From Rhizophagus clarus (taxonomy: Eukaryota > Glomeromycota > Glomeromycetes > Glomerales > Glomeraceae): 64,000 bases of DNA. The notes under the pieces were generated by a model. That model ran no database searches. It saw only the letters and a program-made list of their open reading frames with translations, and was not told the DNA's origin. Location: the NCBI GenBank assembly GCA_015698045.1, contig BLAL01000156.1, positions 1,054,001 to 1,118,000 of the forward strand, written 5' to 3'. The stretch's first letter is position 1. Every line of letters begins with the position of its first letter. A program made the position numbers and the translations under genes. Shown one piece after another: positions 1 to 12,195 of this stretch.

Positions 1-213
1 AGAATTGTATGTAATATATAGATATATTAATTTATCTTTTAACTATTTAAGACCCTTTTTACACTTTAATGTAAATATGATGATAATTATAGCTTTTAAT
101 ATTCCGTTTATTCAAAAAAAAAAAAAAAAAAGAATTTCCTTTTTTTATATAAATTTCCTCATATTACATTATTTTTTTTTTTTAGAATTATTAGATGTAA
201 ATAAAATAAAATA

Positions 214-316
214 AAATAAATATAATATAAATATAAATATAAATATAAATATAAATATAAATATAAATATAAATATAAATATAAATATAAATATAAATAT
301 AAATATAAATATAAAA
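214..316. repeat. ATAAAT hexanucleotide microsatellite
   Basis: A run of about 14-16 near-perfect 6-bp units (AAATAT/ATAAAT phase), preceded by four AAATA-type pentamers. The equivalent site in the second unit (about 5285-5330) has only one or two units, so the expansion is specific to this copy. Confidence 0.95.
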
Positions 317-452
317 ACTTTTTCCTTATTTTATTACCAAAAGTACTTAGCAAAACAGATCAACGGAAAAAAATTATATATATATATAACATTGCGTTTA
401 TCCCAAAAATTTTTTAGGAACGAAAAAAAAATATATTTTTCCTTTTTTTTTT

Positions 453-469
453 CTGCTTTGACGAATTTT
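453..469 (+). promoter_or_regulatory. Shared upstream motif CTGCTTTGACGAATTTT (A1)
   Basis: The 17-bp motif follows a poly-T run and lies 324 bp before the A1 start codon. The same word, with at most one or two changes, precedes A2, B1, B2 and B3. Conservation between otherwise different flanks suggests a promoter or 5' leader element. The function is inferred. Confidence 0.5.
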
Positions 470-776
470 ACTATTGTTTCTTTTCAACCATTGTCTCATC
501 ACTTCCATAAGTTTACTTTCACCATTCATTGATTTAAAAAACACCATTTAACTGATTTAAGGATCTTAGTTTATTTTTTTTATTCAACTAAAGTCCTCAT
601 TTTTAAATTATTTTTACTATTCTCTCTCTTAATAATTCGCGTAAAAGATACAATTATATTCGAAGTGTTTATATCTACACGTGTGAATATCAAAAAATAA
701 TCCGCAAGAATTTGATTCAGTTTTCCATTACAATAATAATTTAATAAATTATATTGAAAACACATATCAAGTTACG

Positions 777-1058
777 ATGGATCAGTCTCGTAATCCCAAC
801 TTTACCGAAACTGATAATGAAATTTCAAACATTTCAGACAATGACCTAAACATTTCTGTCGACTCTTCAGATACATGCACAACTCGCAATTCATCATCTT
901 ATGCTAGTCGTGTTATCCGTAGACGTCGAAATCAACGAAGACTAAGACATGGAATAACAATTAATACATATATATTAAATCGTATTAGAAGTTTACCAAT
1001 TCAAATCACAAACGATCCATTCTCTAATCAAATTTTTAATGGTTCTACTTTCCATTAA
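777..1058 (+). CDS. Family A gene 1: small basic SSSY/NDPF-module protein, 93 aa
   Basis: No known family recognised. The intronless ORF starts at the first ATG, in a context (ACGATGGATC) that recurs at A3. Residues 1-38 are acidic and Asn/Ser-rich. Residues 39-42 are SSSY. Residues 48-55 form an arginine block (RRRRNQRR), likely nucleic-acid binding or nuclear localising. Residues 73-82 are LPIQITNDPF, followed by QIFNG near the C terminus. There is no signal peptide or membrane segment. The second half recurs in A2 and A3 and in exon 2 of the family B genes, often with different codons, which argues for a real translated product. The gene lies in a tandemly duplicated unit with the shared upstream motif 324 bp before the start. 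An AATAAA lies about 360 bp after the stop. Function unknown. Confidence 0.75.
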   Translation: MDQSRNPNFTETDNEISNISDNDLNISVDSSDTCTTRNSSSYASRVIRRRRNQRRLRHGITINTYILNRIRSLPIQITNDPFSNQIFNGSTFH

Positions 1059-2641
1059 AGAAATATTTAACAATTGTAGATTAAATTTAAATGCAAAATC
1101 TGTATAACAGGACTTGAATACACGTAATTCAAATTGTCGTTGGCAAATACACTTTCGAAATTATCGCATTCAATGAACTTAAACGGCAAAATTTATGTAT
1201 AACAATCGCAATATAACTCAAATATCGTTGGCAAATCCACTTTAAATTTATTTAGCGCGATAAATTAATATTTCTAAACTCATTTTTCGATTCGCTAATA
1301 ATAAAATAAATTTGCATAGTAAGTAGCATACATTTCCTTTCACTAAATCATTCCAATCAATGTAAGCATAATAAGCATTGTTCGCTATATTCTTTATTTG
1401 ACGATGAATCGTATATATTGAATAAAACTTTTCAATTAAAAAATAAATTGATTGATTTAATTGATACTTTTATTGTTTAACCGAATTTTATCATCGATTT
1501 TTTATTAAATAAATGATGAAAAAATAAAGTGAATTTTATTTCGAATTGGGGAACTATGCAGTATGATGACCATTAAAGAGCCATTCAAACGGTTACCAAT
1601 AAATGTTTTCTGTTAATTGAGCGAGTCATTTCCAACTTTTTTTATTCTTTACGTAAAAACAATTTCTGTTTAAAGGACTAAATTCTAATATATTCACATT
1701 TATTTTTTGCAAAAAAAAAAAAAAATTGTTAATCTTTGCTCACATGAAACACTGCTGTGTTCTAAACCTTCTGTTAATTAACTTGTTTTTCGGGTTGAAA
1801 CTCTAAATTAATCTCTTTTAATTTAATGTGCGTTTCAAATGGCATCATATCGTAAATAATATTCCAACTGAAGTAAGTTCATCCTTTTTTGTCATTGATA
1901 ATAATAATTTAGATCACGTGATTTCAAGGATCACATGAAGTCCGTTTAAGGTGAATGTCAATGGTGGTCCGAAAAAGGATGTTACAATAAACACCACACA
2001 ATATAAAAATTAAATAATCACAGGTAAATATTATCTATAAACAATTACTGTATGCACTTGTGGCGTAACAAGAAATTTCTTCGTCTATTAAAATTCGCTC
2101 AAAGCCTAAACAAAAAATGTTTAGTTTTTTCGCACTAGGGTCACATCTTATACTTTTTTTCGTTTTTTTTATTTTTTTTTTTTTGTTTTACCATATATTC
2201 TAGGGACGAATATTTTCGATGAATTGTCACGAATCACATAGTTAATTTCTTAATGCTTGGCGAATGTCATTGTGATTTACGCAAGGGAATTTCAACGAGT
2301 TTTACGAGGTATCGTCTACAATGCCTCCGGAATCCGAATCATGAATTAAAAAATGAGCCATAAAATTTATTCCGATGATCTTTCCTTATTTTGTTTCGAA
2401 AGTTCTATTTGCTTATCCAAGCTCGCATGCACATGCATGCTGTAATATTTTAACTACGCCTTAACAAGGGTCAAAAGTTTAAGGATAAAAAAAAAACTTA
2501 ATTTATAAAAAGCCTGATTATGGGATTAAAAGAAATGAGGCTTTTAAGATCACAGTTTCTAGCCACCTGTCTTTAGCCGCTTGTTTCATATTTTCTTTTA
2601 ACTTTAGGAGTTAGGACTTAGGAATGGGAGTCCGATTAATA

Positions 2642-2673
<32 letters not shown>

Positions 2674-5149
2674 GACAGCCTAATGAATGTGGCTGTTCTG
2701 AGATCGACATTTATCGGTTAGATCCGAGAAAAATCTGTTCATTTTTTAAAACGGTTGACGCCACTTTACTTTTATCAGTAATAATTATATATAAAGTGAA
2801 GTAAGCAGGGAATATGAATGAGGAAGGGTAAAAAAGAATAAAATAAAACAGGATTACTTTTTTTTTTTTTGTTTCACTTTCAGCCGTAAACAATTGTAAT
2901 ATAAAATAATAACGACAAGAAAAAAACTATTGTGATCAATGAGATTTAAAAAAGAAAGGATGTACCTCCGCAGTTAATTAACAACAGAATTTATGTTGAT
3001 AATAATAATAAATAGAATTAAATTTGGAATATTGTTTCGAAGGTTTTAGAAATTATTCCGGTAAATTTATTTTAATAAGATACTATTAGTAGTACAAATG
3101 ATTTTCAATAATGACGAAGAATAAAATCCGATTTTAATTATTCATTTCATTGGTATTTTTTTTTTTTTTCGACTACTTGTGGGAATTATATAGATTAGCT
3201 TCGTATTCAATAATAACCCGCTTTTTTCATGATTTTGTAGTCTGAATCTTTTTATTCTTATTTTTTAACTGCGACGTTAGGTAATTTTCCCTTGGCACTT
3301 TTTTTTATCGGATTAATCTTCCTTTCCTTGTATTCTGTTTCATTGCTTTTTTTGTTCCTTCAGTTGCTCCATTATAGAAACGACGGAAAAGGTTTATTGT
3401 TCAATGAAAGTACTTTCTGCAATTAAAAGGATTTTAAAAAATAAGTAAATTATATACCTTAATAATAAAAAAACATATTATTTTTAGTTAACATATTTCT
3501 AATCTTCTGGCATACCAAAATCAAATAAGATGCTTTCAATGAAAGAAATATTTCTTCTTATCAGTTTTAACAATAATTATTAATATATCATAGTTTTATA
3601 CCAACAAGTAATTTCAATTTCGACAATACCGGTATATATTTTTTATGTTATATATATAAATAAGTTTTTAACTTTAAAGTAAATAATAAGATTAAACCTT
3701 GGTAAATAAACAAATTGAATAATAAATAAATAAATAAATAGGCTAATAAATAAATAGCATGAATGAAAATGAATTAATGAATAAATAAACAAATAAATAA
3801 TAATAAAATAATGACAACTTGTTACTAAAAAAGGCGATTTATTTAATTTTAATGTATATCATTTTCTGGTTTAGTTATAATTAAAATAATAATAATGCTA
3901 CTATTTTCCATGTAAAATTTCTAAATTATAACAAAGAATAGCAACATAAATATTTTTTTTTTTTTAAAAAAAAAAGAGTAACGTCTCTAGCCACTTGTTT
4001 CATACTTTCTTCTTTACAGAAATGTATTAAACATCTTTGGAATTAAGAATCCGATTATCATTTTTTTTTGACAGCTTAAAAAAAAAAATGAGGCTGTTCT
4101 GATAAGATCAGCATTTTTGGTTAGAACCGATTTTTTTTTATCTATTTTACTTTATAATTCAAAATGCAAAATTTTACGAATTAACTAAAATAAGTAACAA
4201 AAATTAAGACTAATTAAGAAGAATAACAATGAAAATAAAAAATAGTAATTAATTATACCATATATAGAGAGAGAGAAATGATGTGCGCGAGAAAAGGAAT
4301 GAAAAAAGGATAGAAAAAAAAAAATAAAACAGATCTATTTTTATTTGTTTCGGGTTTTCGTCCGTAAACAATTGTATAGATAAAGATAAGGTATAAGAAA
4401 TTATTAATTGTAAATAAATATATTAAATTTGAAAAATTGTTTCAAAAAAAAAAACAGATAAGTTTACATTATTAAAAGAAATAAAATCATTTAAAGATTT
4501 GTATGTAATAATCGGGTTGAATTTTCAATTTAATAAATTATTTTTATCATTACTTTAAATGGAACATGTTCAAATCAATGAATAATTGATAATGGAAAAA
4601 AATAATGGATATTTCATAGTACGCAGTACTGTATATTAAAATTTAAAATATTTATTGCAAGCAGTATGCATGTAATGATCATTCGATACACATTGTCTAT
4701 ATAAATAATTTAAAATAAGTTTAAAAGTTTAATCTTAACAATGGTTTTGCTTGAATGATTTGATGCGGGTATTAGCGTAAAATTTTATTGTATTCTTTTG
4801 TATATTATTTATTTATAAAATAAATATTAAACGTTCCTGTGAATTTTGTTTCAAAACTGCGAGTATATCCATTTAGTGCACAAAATATCTTGGAAAAATC
4901 TTTTAATTTTTTTCGGATATGACAAATATTACAGGTGAATGCCATTTATTCAATAGCCATTTTATGATACAAATGTGTAACTACCAAGAAAATTAGGTGA
5001 TCTTAAAAATAAATCCTGGGAATTTGAAATCCGGTTACACAGTTTCACTGAAGTTCGAACGATAAGTATTGTATGCAATATTTAGTAAATATGATGACAA
5101 CCATAAAATTGACAATCACAAGATTACTATATATATATATAATTTCCTT
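1059..5149. other. Non-coding spacer, first and part of second tandem unit
   Basis: No credible gene seen. It holds the 3' flank of A1, poly-A/T tracts, and a partial internal duplication (2555-3160 versus 3985-4560). Near its end it enters the leader of the second unit. The only ORF here (minus strand, 2711-2893) is low-complexity and not conserved in the sister unit. Confidence 0.6.
3985..4560. repeat. Partial extra copy of the unit I middle segment
   Basis: The sequence repeats 2555-3160 and 7395-7950 in order: a CTAGCCACTTGTTTCAT-like word, GAATCCGATTAT, a poly-T then GACAG, TGAGGCTGTTCTG, and TCAGCATTT..GGTTAGA. It lacks any gene. It shows that pieces of the unit duplicate independently. 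Confidence 0.6.
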
Positions 5150-5432
5150 TCTTTATACAGATTTACTCTTATACCGTATTATATTACTTTATATTTAAAT
5201 AAAAAAACTTTTATATATTATTTTTTTTTTTTTTTTTTAGAACTCTGATAAATGGACAACTGAAATAAACTTTAATTAATATTAAATATAAATAAAATAA
5301 AATAAATTAATATAAACAAATATAAAAACTTTTTTCATTGTGTTATTACCCAAAGTATTTTGTCAAAGAAAAAAATCTATATATATATGGATCGCATTTA
5401 TCTCAAAAAATCACAATTTTCTTTTTTTTTTT

Positions 5433-5449
5433 CTGCTTTGACGAATTTT
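5433..5449 (+). promoter_or_regulatory. Shared upstream motif (A2)
   Basis: Perfect match to the 17-bp motif found at A1, 293 bp before the A2 start and again after a poly-T tract. Confidence 0.5.
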
Positions 5450-5725
5450 ATTAATTTTTCTTTTCAATCATTTTAACGTCACCTCTATAAGTTTGACGTT
5501 CACAGTCATTGGTTAATAACCATTTAAACGATTTAAGGACTTTTGGTTTTTTTTTTATTCAGCTAAAGTTTTTACTATTCGCATCAATTTTCTCTTTTAA
5601 AATACGCGTAAAGGTTATAATTATATTCGAAGTGTTTATATCTATACGTTTGCATATCAAAAATAATTCTAAGAATTCAATAACAATTTAGTAAATTATT
5701 TTTGAAAGCACATAAAATTTACACA

Positions 5726-6010
5726 ATGGATCAATCTCGTAATCCCAATTTTACTGAAAATGATGGTGAAATTTCAAACATTTCGAACAATAATCTAAAC
5801 ATTTCTGGCGACTCTTCAGATGCATCATCTTATAAGACTAACAATTCATCGTCTTATACTAGTCTTGTTATTCGTATACGTCGGAATCGACGAAGATTAA
5901 GACGTAGGACTAGAATTAATGATACATTGAATCGTATTAGTATATTACCAATTCAAAACACAAACGATCCATTTCAAAATCAAATTTTTAACGGTTCCGC
6001 TTTCCATTAA
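5726..6010 (+). CDS. Family A gene 2: small basic SSSY/NDPF-module protein, 94 aa
   Basis: Paralogue of A1 in the second tandem unit. The start is the ATG at 5726, because the first 20 residues match A1 almost exactly; an in-frame TTG 24 bp upstream is not needed. Residues 1-40 are Asn/Ser-rich with a short Ser-Ser-Tyr insertion relative to A1. SSSY is at 41-44, an Arg-rich block at 50-61, LPIQNTNDPF at 74-83, then QIFNG and a final SAFH. Most differences from A1 are substitutions or whole-codon indels, so the frame is preserved over the full length. That suggests both copies are or recently were functional. Function unknown. Confidence 0.75.
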   Translation: MDQSRNPNFTENDGEISNISNNNLNISGDSSDASSYKTNNSSSYTSLVIRIRRNRRRLRRRTRINDTLNRISILPIQNTNDPFQNQIFNGSAFH

Positions 6011-8944
6011 AGAAATATTCGCTTATTATTTAACAATCATAGATGCAAAATCTGTATAACAAAGACTCGAATACACATGGTTCAATTGGCAAATCCATTT
6101 TCGAATTTTTCGTAGTACTCGATGAATTTATACGGCACATTTATGTGTGACAAATCGCAAAATCTGTATATGACAACTCCACCGTTTCTTATTATTGTAC
6201 AAATAGATTTAGCGCAAAATCTATATTCCTGTGCAATCATTTAAATTATCGTTGGCAAATCTACCTTCGAAATTCATTAATTTATCACACTCAATAAATT
6301 TAAACGTCATTTTTCGATTCGTTAATAACAAAAAATAAATTTGTAATGTTCATACATACAGTAGTAAGTAGTATACATTTCTTTTTACTAAGTTATTTCT
6401 TACAATCTTTCACCTTTCCCACCTAAGTAATCATAATAATATATATATATATTTTATTTGATGTGATCGTATATTGTATAAAACTTTTCAATTAAAAAAT
6501 AAATTGATTCAATTGATTCTTTGATAGTTATCGATGATTTGTCTATTAAATAAATGATATTTCGAATTGTGGAAAATATGCATTTCCAAACCTTTTTTTT
6601 TTATGTAAAACAACAAATATTTAAATGTTTAAGAATTAAATTCTAACAGATTCACATTTTATTTTTTGCAAAAAGCTTAATTTTTGCTCTAATTCAACCT
6701 GTTTCTCGGGATGAACCGAATTCGAATTTAATAAAATTAATTAATGTACGTTTCAAATGATACCACCAATTGAAGTAAGTTTCATTAAATAATAAATAAT
6801 TCGGATCACATGAGTTTTGTGCAACATGTCCATTTATCAATGATTGTCCGAAAAAGATGTTTTAAATAACAACAAAAAGTTTAATTGCTCTTTCAATTAA
6901 ATAACAGGATTAAAGTAAGGATAAAATATTATCTGTAAATAATTACGCACTTATGGAGTAACAAGAAGTTTCTTTGTCTATTAGTAAAAACTTTTTTTTA
7001 AATTCGCTGATAAATCTAAACAAAAAATGTATTATTTTTTTTTTTCACTAGTGGTCACACCTTATATTTTTTTAGTACGAATTATATGCCACATAATTAA
7101 TTTCTTAATATCTGGTGAATGTCGTAACGCTAGGCTATATTTCGTGGTTACGCAAGAAAATATCAACAAGTTTTACAGGGTAGTATCGGCTACAATGTCT
7201 CCGGAATCCGTATAATGAATTAAAAAATGAGTCATAAACTTTTATTCTGATCTTTCCTTTTTTATTTTATCCGAAAGATTCTACTAAGGTTTGTCTGTGT
7301 ATCGAAGCCCGCATGCATATGCATGCTGTAATATTTAACGACACTTTCACTAAGGGTCAAAGTTTAAGGATAATAATAAAAGCAATAAGACTTTTAAGAT
7401 AGGTTCTGTCCACCTGTTTCTGGCCGCTTGTTTCATTCTTTAGGAATTAGGAGTCCGATTATCAATTTTTTTTTTTTTTGTCAGTTTAAAAAAAAGGAAT
7501 GTGGCTATTCCGGGAGATCAGCATTTATCGGTTAGACCCGAGACGGTTGACGCCTTATCAGTAATAATTAAAGAAAATTATGGTAGATTATGTAATATAA
7601 ATATTTGTGTGAAGAAGGTAAAAAAAAAAAAATAATAATAAATCACATCAATTTTTTTCTGTTTCAGGCTTTCGGCCGTAAAAAAATTGATAATATAATA
7701 ACGACAAGAAAAGAACTATTGTAGTCAATGAGACTTTCCACAAAGAAATAGTGTACCGCCGCAGTTAACACCGACGAAATTTAGGTTGATAATAGAATTA
7801 AATTTGGAATATTGTTTCGAAAGAACTCCGTCGGTTAATTTAGAAATTACTAATTACATATGTCAGATAAGTTTACTTTAAAGTTAGTAATAGTACGATA
7901 ATTTTTTAAATGATTCAATAATGACGAAGAATAAAATCTGATTTCACTAATTACTTTTTTTTTTTTTTTTTTTTTCTTGACCACGTGGAAATCGGCTTTG
8001 TTATCTTATTAACGTTAGATTATTTTGTGGTCCTAATCTTTTAACTGCAACGTTAAGAAATTTCCTTATGTGTTTCGTTGGCACTTTTTTTTTTTGTCAG
8101 ACTACTCTTCCTTTCTTTTGTTCTTTCAGCTTTCCAGGTTGATTGTAAATGAAAGAAATAGGGACCTTAAGGACAAGCTAGATGCTTTCAATGAAAGCAA
8201 CATTTTTTCTTTCCAGTTTTATTAATAATAAATGATATATTATAGGTTTTATTATAGCGAGAAAAGAAAGATTTGAAATTGTGAAAATCATGTTGTGCAC
8301 TAAATTTTTTTATGCCAACCAGAAATTTCATTTTTGACAATTCTGCTATATATTGTTTATATTTTTTAACTTTTAAAGTAAATAATTAAGATTAAAACTT
8401 GGTAAATAAACAAACAGAGTAATAAAAATAATTAATTAAGTTAATAAATAAATAAAATGAATGAATAAATGAATGAATAAACAAATAAATAATAATGATA
8501 ACAACTTGTTACTAAAAAAGGTGATCTATTTAATTCATAGTACAAAAATTATTTTCTGGTTTAATTATAATTAGTTAAGGGTGCAAAATATATAAATCAA
8601 TGATCAATGTAAAAGCACCATTATGATAGATACTGTATTTTGTATCTAAAATGGAATTTTAAGGTGATAGGTACCAAAGGATACTATTTTTAATTTCATG
8701 ATGAATTAATTTTTAATTTATCCTTTATTTTTCGCAAACAATTAGTTTGATGATAGAAAAATTTTTAACATTAGAAAAAAATTTTTTTTTCTGCAACTCC
8801 ATGTAAAATTTCTAAATTATAATTAAAATTTTATCTATATACTAGCTGTATCTGTTGTGTTGCAAAGGGACTAATGAGTTTAAACCTTAAATTAGCATAA
8901 TACTGTAGTACCCCGGGTATCTTGAGGGTTGACCTTGTATCACC
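6011..8944. other. Non-coding spacer, 3' part of tandem unit II
   Basis: No gene seen. It contains the 3' flank shared with unit I, the palindrome at 7311-7326, and AATAAATAAA-rich sequence. A 62-codon plus-strand ORF at 7027-7215 is not preserved in the sister unit and is not called. Confidence 0.55.
7311..7326. repeat. 16-bp perfect palindrome GCATGCATATGCATGC
   Basis: Perfect self-complementary word. The sister unit keeps GCATGCACATGCATGC at 2425-2440, with one change. It lies about 1.3-1.4 kb downstream of each family A stop codon. It may be a protein-binding site or a transposon-end relic; no function can be assigned. Confidence 0.7.
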
Positions 8945-10086
8945 ATGTCAATGACCCAAATTTTTATTATGAATAGAATGTGTTTAAAAGATTGTATAGT
9001 AACCAGAAATTATTTTTACGCAAAATTAGATTCATTAAATAATAAAATCACTAGAAAATGGACCTTTTTTTCAGGCGAAAGAGAGGGGGATACTGTGCAT
9101 GAGAATACTGTGGTCCGCGATATACAGACATACGGTAGATCTGTATTGGGTAAATTGATTTGTAGTTGTTATTTATTTATAACTTAGTTTATAATGTGAA
9201 TAAGAAGATAAAAACTGGTTAATAATTACAATATTGAACAATTTATTACATTATTATTAATTCAATTATATGAACATTCTATATTAATAATACTTTGAAA
9301 GATTTCAATTTCTTTATATACAATATTAATATGTTATATTGATAAGAAATTTGGTGTAAATTTATATTATTACATGAAATAGATGTTTTAGTGTTGTAAA
9401 TTCTGTTATCAAAAAAAGATACCATATTAAAGAAATCCATTATACTGATCTATTATTGTCCACTAAAAAAAAACTTATCCCAAAAGATCATTATACTGAT
9501 TTATTGTCACAGAAAAAATTATAATTACAATGACCTATCAGCTACCATAAGAGTTAGTAAGGGAACTGAAAATTTATTTTTACATTTTAATAATCAGCTG
9601 ATCAAATTTCTTTACTATAGCGATCTATTGTCAAATTTTCTTTCTTTTTTTTTGGAAAGATACTATCATCATATTATTTATCTCTATCATGTGATTACCT
9701 TTTAAAACTGTCTTTGTTTATCTTTGGGATATAAATTACCCTTTTATTTTATAACTTTTTTATTGCAATTTCACTTTATTCCTTTATTCTTTTAAATAAT
9801 ATTAACACGCTACATGTAATAATAAAATACTAATTTATATATCATTAAAAGACTTATGGTAATAAATTAAAAAATGGGAAATAAAAAAATTTTCATAACT
9901 TTCTTCATATTTGCAGTTTTTATGTAAAAAAGCTGTAATAAATATTAAACTTCATGGTAAATAATACATAGATGTATTAAGTGCTAAAAGTAAAACAAAA
10001 AGTTCAAAAGAGAGCATCGGTATTTGTAATTAGGTACCGCCTAAAGTGAAACTTTACTCCTTAAAAAAAATAAATAAATAAATAAA

Positions 10087-10224
10087 GGAGTATTGATAAT
10101 GCTCCAAAATTAGAAAGAAAAACAAATCTAAAACATGCTTTTTACTTACATTTCAAATTCCATGGATTGTCCAAATTGAAATCAAACCTCCCTCTAAATA
10201 AAATAAAGAACGTTATTAATGTTC
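10087..10224. repeat. Two diverged repeats, each with a small hairpin
   Basis: Two similar segments (AATAAAG, hairpin, CCAAA, A-rich stretch, ACTTACA) lie in tandem. Hairpin 1 is 10087-10105 (8-bp stem with a GAT loop). Hairpin 2 is 10208-10224 (7-bp stem with an ATT loop). The stem bases differ between copies but pairing is kept. Confidence 0.45.
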
Positions 10225-12004
10225 CAAATTAAAAATAAAAATGAAAACAAAAAATCTTTCTATCTACTACTTACAGATTTGGAAATCGTTATCGTTATCC
10301 AGGAAAACCGTTTCTAAGAAATTATAAATTTACCATGCCACAAAGTTAGGACACAAAAATCCACCAATAAAATTTTGCGACGCGACTCGTGCGACATATC
10401 GCAAACCAAACCCAAAAAAAAAATTTACAACCGGTCATCGATATTCACATCCAGAACTTCCGGTTGCCGAGCGAAAAGGAAAATTGTATATATATATTAA
10501 TATTCAGCGAATTGAGTAAATTTTTTAAAATGAATATTTGTAAGGAGTAATAGTTGAAAGTAATAATACGTAAATCAGAAATAAATTTTGTAATTTAGAT
10601 TACGAAAATAAGTTTGCCAATGATATTTGTGTTAAAAGTAATTAGGAATTAAAATAATAATTTCAAATTATTTAAATTAAACGTAAGCGAAAGAACAATT
10701 TTTAAATGGATATACATTTTAAATGAAATTAGTTCCATTAAAGATTCGGTTTGCGAATGGGTCGTTTGTGTTTTGTCTTGGCAATTGTCTAATATGACTT
10801 ATAATACATCTTAATTGTCGTTGATTTGATGATTTCTATGTCTACGAAGAATACGAACGTGCTGCTAATCATAAGAAATTTCCTTATGCACGTTAGTTGT
10901 GTGATTTTTAATATGAAAAATCGCGAATTTTTGAATAATTCATCGTAAAATTTTATATGAATTTAAGAATAATGGTTAAACCATCTTATACAGGTATTTT
11001 TTTTTTTTTTTTTTATTTTTATTTTATTTTATTTTCGCTTACATTTTCATTATCATTATCATTATCAATTTGATTTCATCTTTTAAGCCGTTCAACTTGA
11101 TTGTTTGTTTAACATCCAGAGCTTGAGGGGGAAAGGGGTTCTAAATAAAAAACAAACATAATAAAATTTTGGATTATTTGGAAAAATTTTAGAAAATTGC
11201 AGTTTGAAATTTAAAGGATATATGTTTATTAGGATTTAAATTTTTTTAAAAAATAGAAAGGTTGGAGTCGTTAAACGACAATCGAGTTGGAACGGCCTTA
11301 TTATTATTTATTTACTTTTTTACCATTTGGATAAATTAAATATTTTTTTTTTTAAAAGAAAAAACCTTACGAATCTTAGTAAGCAGCAAATAGTAAAAAA
11401 ATTTTTTTGTTAATCCGAGGGATGATATGAATGTCCGATACGTGACGATGTACAACAATAAAACACTTCGAACTTAACTGTTAATAACCGTTCCGTATAA
11501 TATATTTGTTTAATTATTCACAAAAGTTTGCAGCACATCAATAAACTAAACGTTCTTATTTCCTTCTGCTGTTCTTCTATCTGATCTGATTTTTAAAATG
11601 CTTTTAAATATAGACAACTCATAGAAAAAAATTACATTTCCTTTTATTTTGCACAAGCAAATAATAAATGGTAAGTCATTATTGTTTGTTTTGACGATAA
11701 ATTGATAAAATTGATGAATTGTATTCTATTTATAGTGTAAATAAGATTAACTTATCGCATTTTTAGAAATTTTTTTTCCATTTATAACTATTATTTCAAA
11801 AATATTTATACTACATGGGATTTTTTTTTTTTTTTTTAATGAAAATTTGATATTTGGTAATATTTGTTCGGACATTTCCGTTATTTATTATTATTTAACG
11901 GATTTTCGCGAAATATAATGACCACGACGTAACAATAAAACGAATGTACAATGTTTCATATGATAACAAGTTTCAAATTATGATTAAAATCTGAATCAAG
12001 GGTC

Positions 12005-12195
12005 CTTAACGGATAAAATCCTAGGATTTATCCGGATTATCCTATTGTCCGGATTATCCATTATCCTATTTTGACCGGATATTCGGATTTAGAATTTTTG
12101 AAATGGATAATCCGATGAATTCGGATTATCCTAGGTTAATTATCTTATAATTTTCAAAATAAATGGGTTATCATCCGAAGGATGATAACCCATTT
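12005..12195. repeat. GGATTATCC-rich patch ending in a long hairpin
   Basis: The first ~120 bp repeat variants of TCCGGATTATCC and its complement GGATAATCC. At 12161-12195 two perfect 16-bp arms (AAATGGGTTATCATCC and its complement) flank a GAA loop. This resembles the fold-back end of a degraded miniature transposon. No ORF is present. Confidence 0.6.

Larger units (their letters stand above)
110..3930. repeat. Tandem duplication unit I (carries family A gene 1)
   Basis: This block is collinear with 5150-8830. Shared landmarks in the same order are the CTGCTTTGACGAATTTT motif, the small gene, a GCATGC palindrome, a GACAG...TCAGCATTTATCGGTTAGA-like block, and an AATAAATAAATA-rich tail followed by CATGTAAAATTTCTAAATT. 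Identity is patchy, with many short indels in poly-A/T tracts. Boundaries are approximate because they were found by eye. Confidence 0.75.
5150..8830. repeat. Tandem duplication unit II (carries family A gene 2)
   Basis: Collinear counterpart of 110-3930, offset by about 4.9-5.0 kb. A stretch of ~200 bp at 8580-8795 has no counterpart at the matching place in unit I and is probably an insertion. Boundaries are approximate. Confidence 0.75.

Noticed and set aside
159-353. Minus-strand ORF rich in Leu-Tyr repeats
   Set aside because: Translation of the ATAAAT hexanucleotide repeat.
8945-9187. 80-codon ATG ORF
   Set aside because: No domain, no paralogue in the window, and located in repeat-like sequence; not enough to call a gene.
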